Shown here: positions 23,593-27,255 of the stretch, in pieces | Position numbering within the stretch: the stretch's first letter is position 1 | How the letters are laid out: the number at the start of each line of letters is the position of its first letter | From: Isohypsibius dastychi | Taxonomy: Eukaryota > Tardigrada > Eutardigrada > Parachela > Isohypsibiidae | NCBI GenBank assembly: GCA_034696485.1 | Contig: JAQIWT010000226.1 | Location: forward strand, 1-27,255 | Direction: 5' to 3' | Length of the DNA: 27,255 bases | Notes under the pieces: generated by a model | Database searches by the model: none | Seen by the model: only the letters and a program-made list of their open reading frames with translations | What the model was told of the DNA's origin: nothing | Translations under genes and position numbers: made by a program

Positions 23593-24798
23593 CTGACAAA
23601 CAAAAACACAAAATTCAGTGATCCATTAAATCAGCAAATCCACCTTAGCGGTTAGGATTAGACGTTATCTTCCTTAAATCCCAAAATCAAATATTACAAA
23701 CGAAAAACTTAAAACATTATAGTTTAACAAATTCGCGAAGACTAGTCTAGATGACAAACTGCTAGTGGCCGAACAGCTCCGCGATTTTTTACAAAATGTT
23801 TTATTCGAATTTGCCTTGTAACAAATCAAATTGTAGAAAACGCGATTGACCAGGAATTTAATAAAAGTCTAAGCATTCAACACTTTAAATAATTTGCAAA
23901 TTTGCTCATCTCAGCTGCAAGTAAAATGATAATAACGCGTGAAGTGTTGCTGCTAATCTTCTGAGATGGGGGCGAAAATTGTCGCATTTACAGCATCAGA
24001 TTACTATATCTGCAACGACAAAAGAAATATTCATCTGGCAGATAACTTTGATGGACTGTTTCGCCGAATGGTGCCGACAGTGCTAAATAGCCCATACACT
24101 CAAGATGAATCGTTTCCTCAGGGGGCCCAAAGCATCTTCCTTTCATTCAGACTGAATGGGTTCTCAGTGGCGATTTTCGGTTGTGACGTTCCGTTCGGCG
24201 GATTCATTCGCTCAACGCAGTCGGGATAATCATTTCCAGTTTACCTTTTATCACTCGGGTGCGCTTTAATGACGGACGTTCAGCCAAGAAGAAAATGATC
24301 ACCTCATGAATCCATCTCGCAACATAAAAGAATTAATTATACAGGGCCAAAATGTGGAAGGACACTCCCTTTCAGATGGGGACAACCTGAGAGATATTCC
24401 AGACAAAAGAAACGGCGGTGTTGTTTGTTTAACAGCCTTGCAAATCCCCCTTTTATATCTCCTTTCTACTATTTCCTTCAATGAATTGTGGAGCGGGATC
24501 GCAATGGATTTGAGTAAATATTGGTATTAGTTGCGTCACGGTGTGTATTGTTAACGGCTAATCCCGCCAAACACAGGAGGCCTTAATCCTGATTTTTGAT
24601 GGGACCTGTTCTTTATTACTAAGCAGCGTAAAAAGTATCTGAAAAGATAAAGAATGATGTGACGATATTTTAACCAAGTAAAACAAAGATGGTTTTGATG
24701 ATGTTTATCTTTGGAAATGATCTGGTGAAGAAAACTACGAGCTTGCGCGGGATTAGTGAATGACAAGAGACAGACGGAAATATACATTTGGGAGATAG
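23593..24798. other. AT-rich region, no supported gene
   Basis: A plus-strand frame of 87 codons (ATG 23966 to TAA-flanked end 24229) and a 74-codon frame from 24306 are the longest. Neither has a recognisable domain, flanking splice logic or promoter. Upstream exons of the orphan exon at 23510 could lie here. Confidence 0.4.
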
Positions 24799-25275
24799 AA
24801 TTTCAAATATTTTAAGCTGGCGATCAGGCAAAGTATTCAAATTACATCTCATCATGAGGCATCTTGTCCAAATAAATCTTTTACTCCATTACACTCATTT
24901 CATAATTCGGCAGCCAGCAGCTCGTTTGTTAGCAACCCAAAGAATGAGAAAATGTGGGAAAACACAAACGATGAAAATAGTATGGTAGAACACGAATTAC
25001 TGGCAAAACTGCCGATTCAAAAACGAGGAGGATGTTTTTACCACATTAATGGTCAACTGATCAGCCAAAGAATTCGAAAAATAATCCTTTCTAGGTTTAA
25101 AAATAGTTTCACTTGCTTGTCTGGTATTTTTGACAAGTTTGAGCCAGTAGCGAAATCTCGCTCTTGTTGTGCCACTTTGAGTGCAGTTGTCACCAAACTG
25201 GATCTCTCGGCGCCAATTGACGTTGGCAAATCAGAAGTGGAAAATCGGTTCAAAGTGCGACAGTGTTTACCGTAA
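24799..25275 (+). CDS. Long unrecognised open frame (about 158 codons; 107 from ATG 24952)
   Basis: The plus strand has no stop from 24799 to the TAA at 25273-25275, unusually long for this AT-rich non-coding neighbourhood. The first ATG is at 24952 (MWENTNDENSMVEHELLAKL). Downstream blocks include IQKRGGCFYHINGQLISQRI and KSRSCCATLSAVVTKLDLSA. The opposite strand is also partly open. No domain, signal peptide or good splice sites were recognised. It may be a fast-evolving gene, a decayed exon or chance. Confidence 0.2.
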   Translation, partial: NFKYFKLAIRQSIQITSHHEASCPNKSFTPLHSFHNSAASSSFVSNPKNEKMWENTNDENSMVEHELLAKLPIQKRGGCFYHINGQLISQRIRKIILSRFKNSFTCLSGIFDKFEPVAKSRSCCATLSAVVTKLDLSAPIDVGKSEVENRFKVRQCLP

Positions 25276-26848
25276 GCGGACAATTATTTACATTAAGCTC
25301 CGGATGATCCTAAGCAGCCGCACTTCCGAAGAACTCAAAAATAAGTCAATCAGTTTAGAACTCGGCGTAAAACACTTTATTGACGCAAACTCATTTTCGA
25401 CCAAACTGTGTGCAAATCACTGATTACAAAACTCAACTCTCACTGGAAAGTTCTGGTATTGATCGAGTATTAGTCAGCTAATTGGAAGATTAGAAATGAG
25501 ATCTTCGGCGACACATACGCAAACGTTCTAATTGTTACGGGAAACATGCTGCTGAATTGCCGTCTAATTGTAGGCGTGCATTAACATCATCTGGAAAATA
25601 ATCCAATTTAAACTACTTCGCATAATCAACGCGATACCTGTTATATAATTTGGGCAACAAATTTAGGAAGAAATTTGTGGTTGACACTCTTTCGATCAGA
25701 CAAATCTTTGTTATCTTGCAACAAATTTCTTTCACGTGAAAATAGTGACATTTGATGACACGTTGCGCAAAATCGGCGTAGTTTCGCTCAGACTGGACAC
25801 CGAGAAAAATGTGGTTGTAAAAATCCCAAGGTTACATATCACATCCGGAGAGCTTCAATATCAAAAGAGAAAGTTCGCCACACATTTACGGTTTAGTGAG
25901 CAGATGAGAATGATGAAACATTCGGGGCCCTGTAAATTTATCTTGAATTATAAAATATTATTACGAATTCAACAATGCTACAACGAAATTTGAAACTAAC
26001 GCGGTATATGAAAACATTTTTATCAACCTTGAAATATTTCTGAAACAATGTTGTATTTATTAATTGATTGCGTACTTCTGCATGAAATTTTGAATCACGC
26101 AACCCGAATTTTTTTCCTCTTTTTCTCCGATATTGATTGTTAATAAAAAGCAAACATCTAACATCTTTTAACCTAGAAATAGGCAGAGCGAGCGTTCACG
26201 CAGTCTGAAAACATTACGTTAGCTGGCAGTTTCAATCGCAACTGAAATTATTATGTGAAAATCACTCCATACATTTTAGAACTGTTTTATTGGAATGACC
26301 GAAATCAATAGCGAAATCCTTTTACTCTCACTATGGTTCTATTCACCATGTCGATGAGCCAACTAATTAACTGCACAAAAACTGACGATGATTGGGAGGT
26401 TTTTTGGTGATGACGGCAACATCGCCGGAATTAAAGATAATTAATTGAATATTCTCCGCAAACTTCAGCATATGATTACAAGTTGTATTCAGCAAATAAC
26501 TCATCGCGTCAGACCGGCGCAGAAACCTCAATTTCATACTGTCACGCGGGCAAACCAACGGAAAAACCCCACAGAATCCTGGATGAACAGTGAGGTGATG
26601 ATAATGTTGAAGACAACATATCCTCAGAACCGGTAATTTGTTTGCAGCAATCACCCGAAATACGCCTTTAACAAATTGACCCTCTCTCTTTTACCGGTTG
26701 ATTTACGCCTTCCGCTAACCGTGGCAAGACGGGGTTAAATGATATCAAATTAGAATGACATTATTTCAACCAGAAATTCCTCTGCCAAATTTTCACAAAT
26801 AATAATTTGATTATTCATTGGGAATTTTCTGGCTGCATTCACAAAATG
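25276..26848. other. AT-rich region upstream of the eh1-motif gene, no supported gene
   Basis: A plus-strand frame is open from about 25686 to 25993 (about 100 codons, including FDDTLRKIGVVSLRLDTEK) with a possible acceptor and donor at its ends, but nothing identifies it. The rest is short frames and A/T runs. Regulatory sequence of the downstream gene is likely here. Confidence 0.4.
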
Positions 26849-26856
26849 TATATAAG
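26849..26856 (+). promoter_or_regulatory. TATA box of the right-edge gene
   Basis: TATATAAG lies 221 bp upstream of the ATG at 27077. Pyrimidine-rich initiator-like sequence (AGTCCAGTCAACACT) follows about 30 bp downstream, consistent with a transcription start near 26880-26890 and a 5' UTR of about 190 nt. Confidence 0.5.
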
Positions 26857-27076
26857 AATGTGCGGCAAGAATCTCGTAGTCCAGTCAACACTCTAGGTCT
26901 GTGGTAAAAGAACCACAAGAGGCGGGACTTGCGTATTGTGCCCCTGACTCGATTGGCCACTTGCTCCCGCAAACGACTTTCATCTTTCTTTTATCAGCGT
27001 GAAGAAATTCACGACTCTTTGACCTTTTAGTTTCACCTTGCTCATTTCGGGAGCTGATATTTTGTTCTGAAAAAAA

Positions 27077-27255
27077 ATGTCGTCAAGTAGCCGTTCATCC
27101 AACTTCAGTATTCGCTCACTTCTGCCAGAAGTCGCGGAACTTGAGGAGAGAAATTTGTTGGAGAAAACTGAGAGCGGAGAAACTATTTCGGATGCCAGCA
27201 GCGATTCTGGGAGCGATCAGGAGCGGAAATCGGAGGAAAATTCGGAAGATGAGAA
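27077..27255 (+). CDS. N-terminus of a probable transcription factor with an eh1-like motif (cut by the window edge)
   Basis: ATG at 27077 opens a frame that runs to the window end (59 codons). After a Ser-rich start it reads NFSIRSLLPE at residues 9-18. This fits the Engrailed-homology-1 core (F-x-I-x-x-L/I-L) that recruits Groucho/TLE co-repressors in many homeodomain and forkhead proteins and usually sits near the N-terminus. A Glu/Ser/Asp-rich stretch follows (ISDASSDSGSDQERKSEENS). No DNA-binding domain is visible because the gene is cut, so the homeobox guess rests on motif, position and the TATA promoter alone. Codon use and lack of stops support real coding sequence. Confidence 0.55.
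   Translation, partial: MSSSSRSSNFSIRSLLPEVAELEERNLLEKTESGETISDASSDSGSDQERKSEENSEDE

Noticed and set aside
23966-24229. 87-codon frame with an ATG in reasonable context
   Set aside because: No homology, promoter or splice evidence; the reverse strand also shows short protein-like frames, so coding bias is not clear.

Overview
This is a window of compact animal nuclear DNA. Genes are split by many short GT-AG introns (about 50-200 nt, a few near 1 kb), and all recognisable products are metazoan. They are a modular CUB/LDLa trypsin, a Golgi beta-1,3-glycosyltransferase, rhodopsin-type receptors, a tachykinin-type neuropeptide receptor, a MORN-repeat protein and a SIRT1-type deacetylase. Moderate AT content, small introns with variable acceptors (not the strict nematode TTTTCAG) and a local receptor expansion suggest a small ecdysozoan invertebrate. 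A tardigrade is my best guess, but that is inference only.

Layout. 1-285 (minus): first two coding exons of a secreted CUB protease-like gene running off the left edge. 1647-4512 (minus): a complete 17-exon tandem paralogue, signal peptide-CUB-CUB-LDLa-trypsin, 612 aa. The 5' parts of both genes lie in a diverged direct repeat (about 1-690 and 4229-4960). 5280-6602 (minus): 4-exon GT31 glycosyltransferase, 363 aa. 7211-9110 and 9111-10997: a tandem 1.9-kb duplication, each unit carrying a two-exon orphan receptor (7702-8785 and 9581-10681). The second unit leads into an intact MORN-repeat gene (10829-11397); the first ends in a truncated copy of it (8936-9133). 11543-11947 (plus): a candidate secreted peptide precursor in two exons. 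14161-18193 (plus): 8-exon tachykinin-like receptor, 397 aa. 18356-21010 (minus): 10-exon SIRT1-like deacetylase, 534 aa, convergent with the receptor. 21617-22376 (minus): 3' exons of an unrecognised, probably disordered protein. 23510-23592 (minus): a terminal exon whose upstream part I could not find. 27077-27255 (plus): start of a gene with an eh1-like co-repressor motif, probably a transcription factor, cut by the right edge.

The multi-exon models were built by eye from splice sites. In every complete model the exon phases add up to an open frame, which is the main internal evidence. The genes look like independent neighbours: the only clear local relationships are the two tandem duplications. 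I saw no mobile element, CRISPR array, tRNA or bacterial-style operon. The clearest things to follow up are the 24-residue insert (or hidden 72-nt intron) in the trypsin domain, the duplication junction that decapitated a MORN gene, the probable gene-conversion tract between the receptors, and the candidate peptide precursor.
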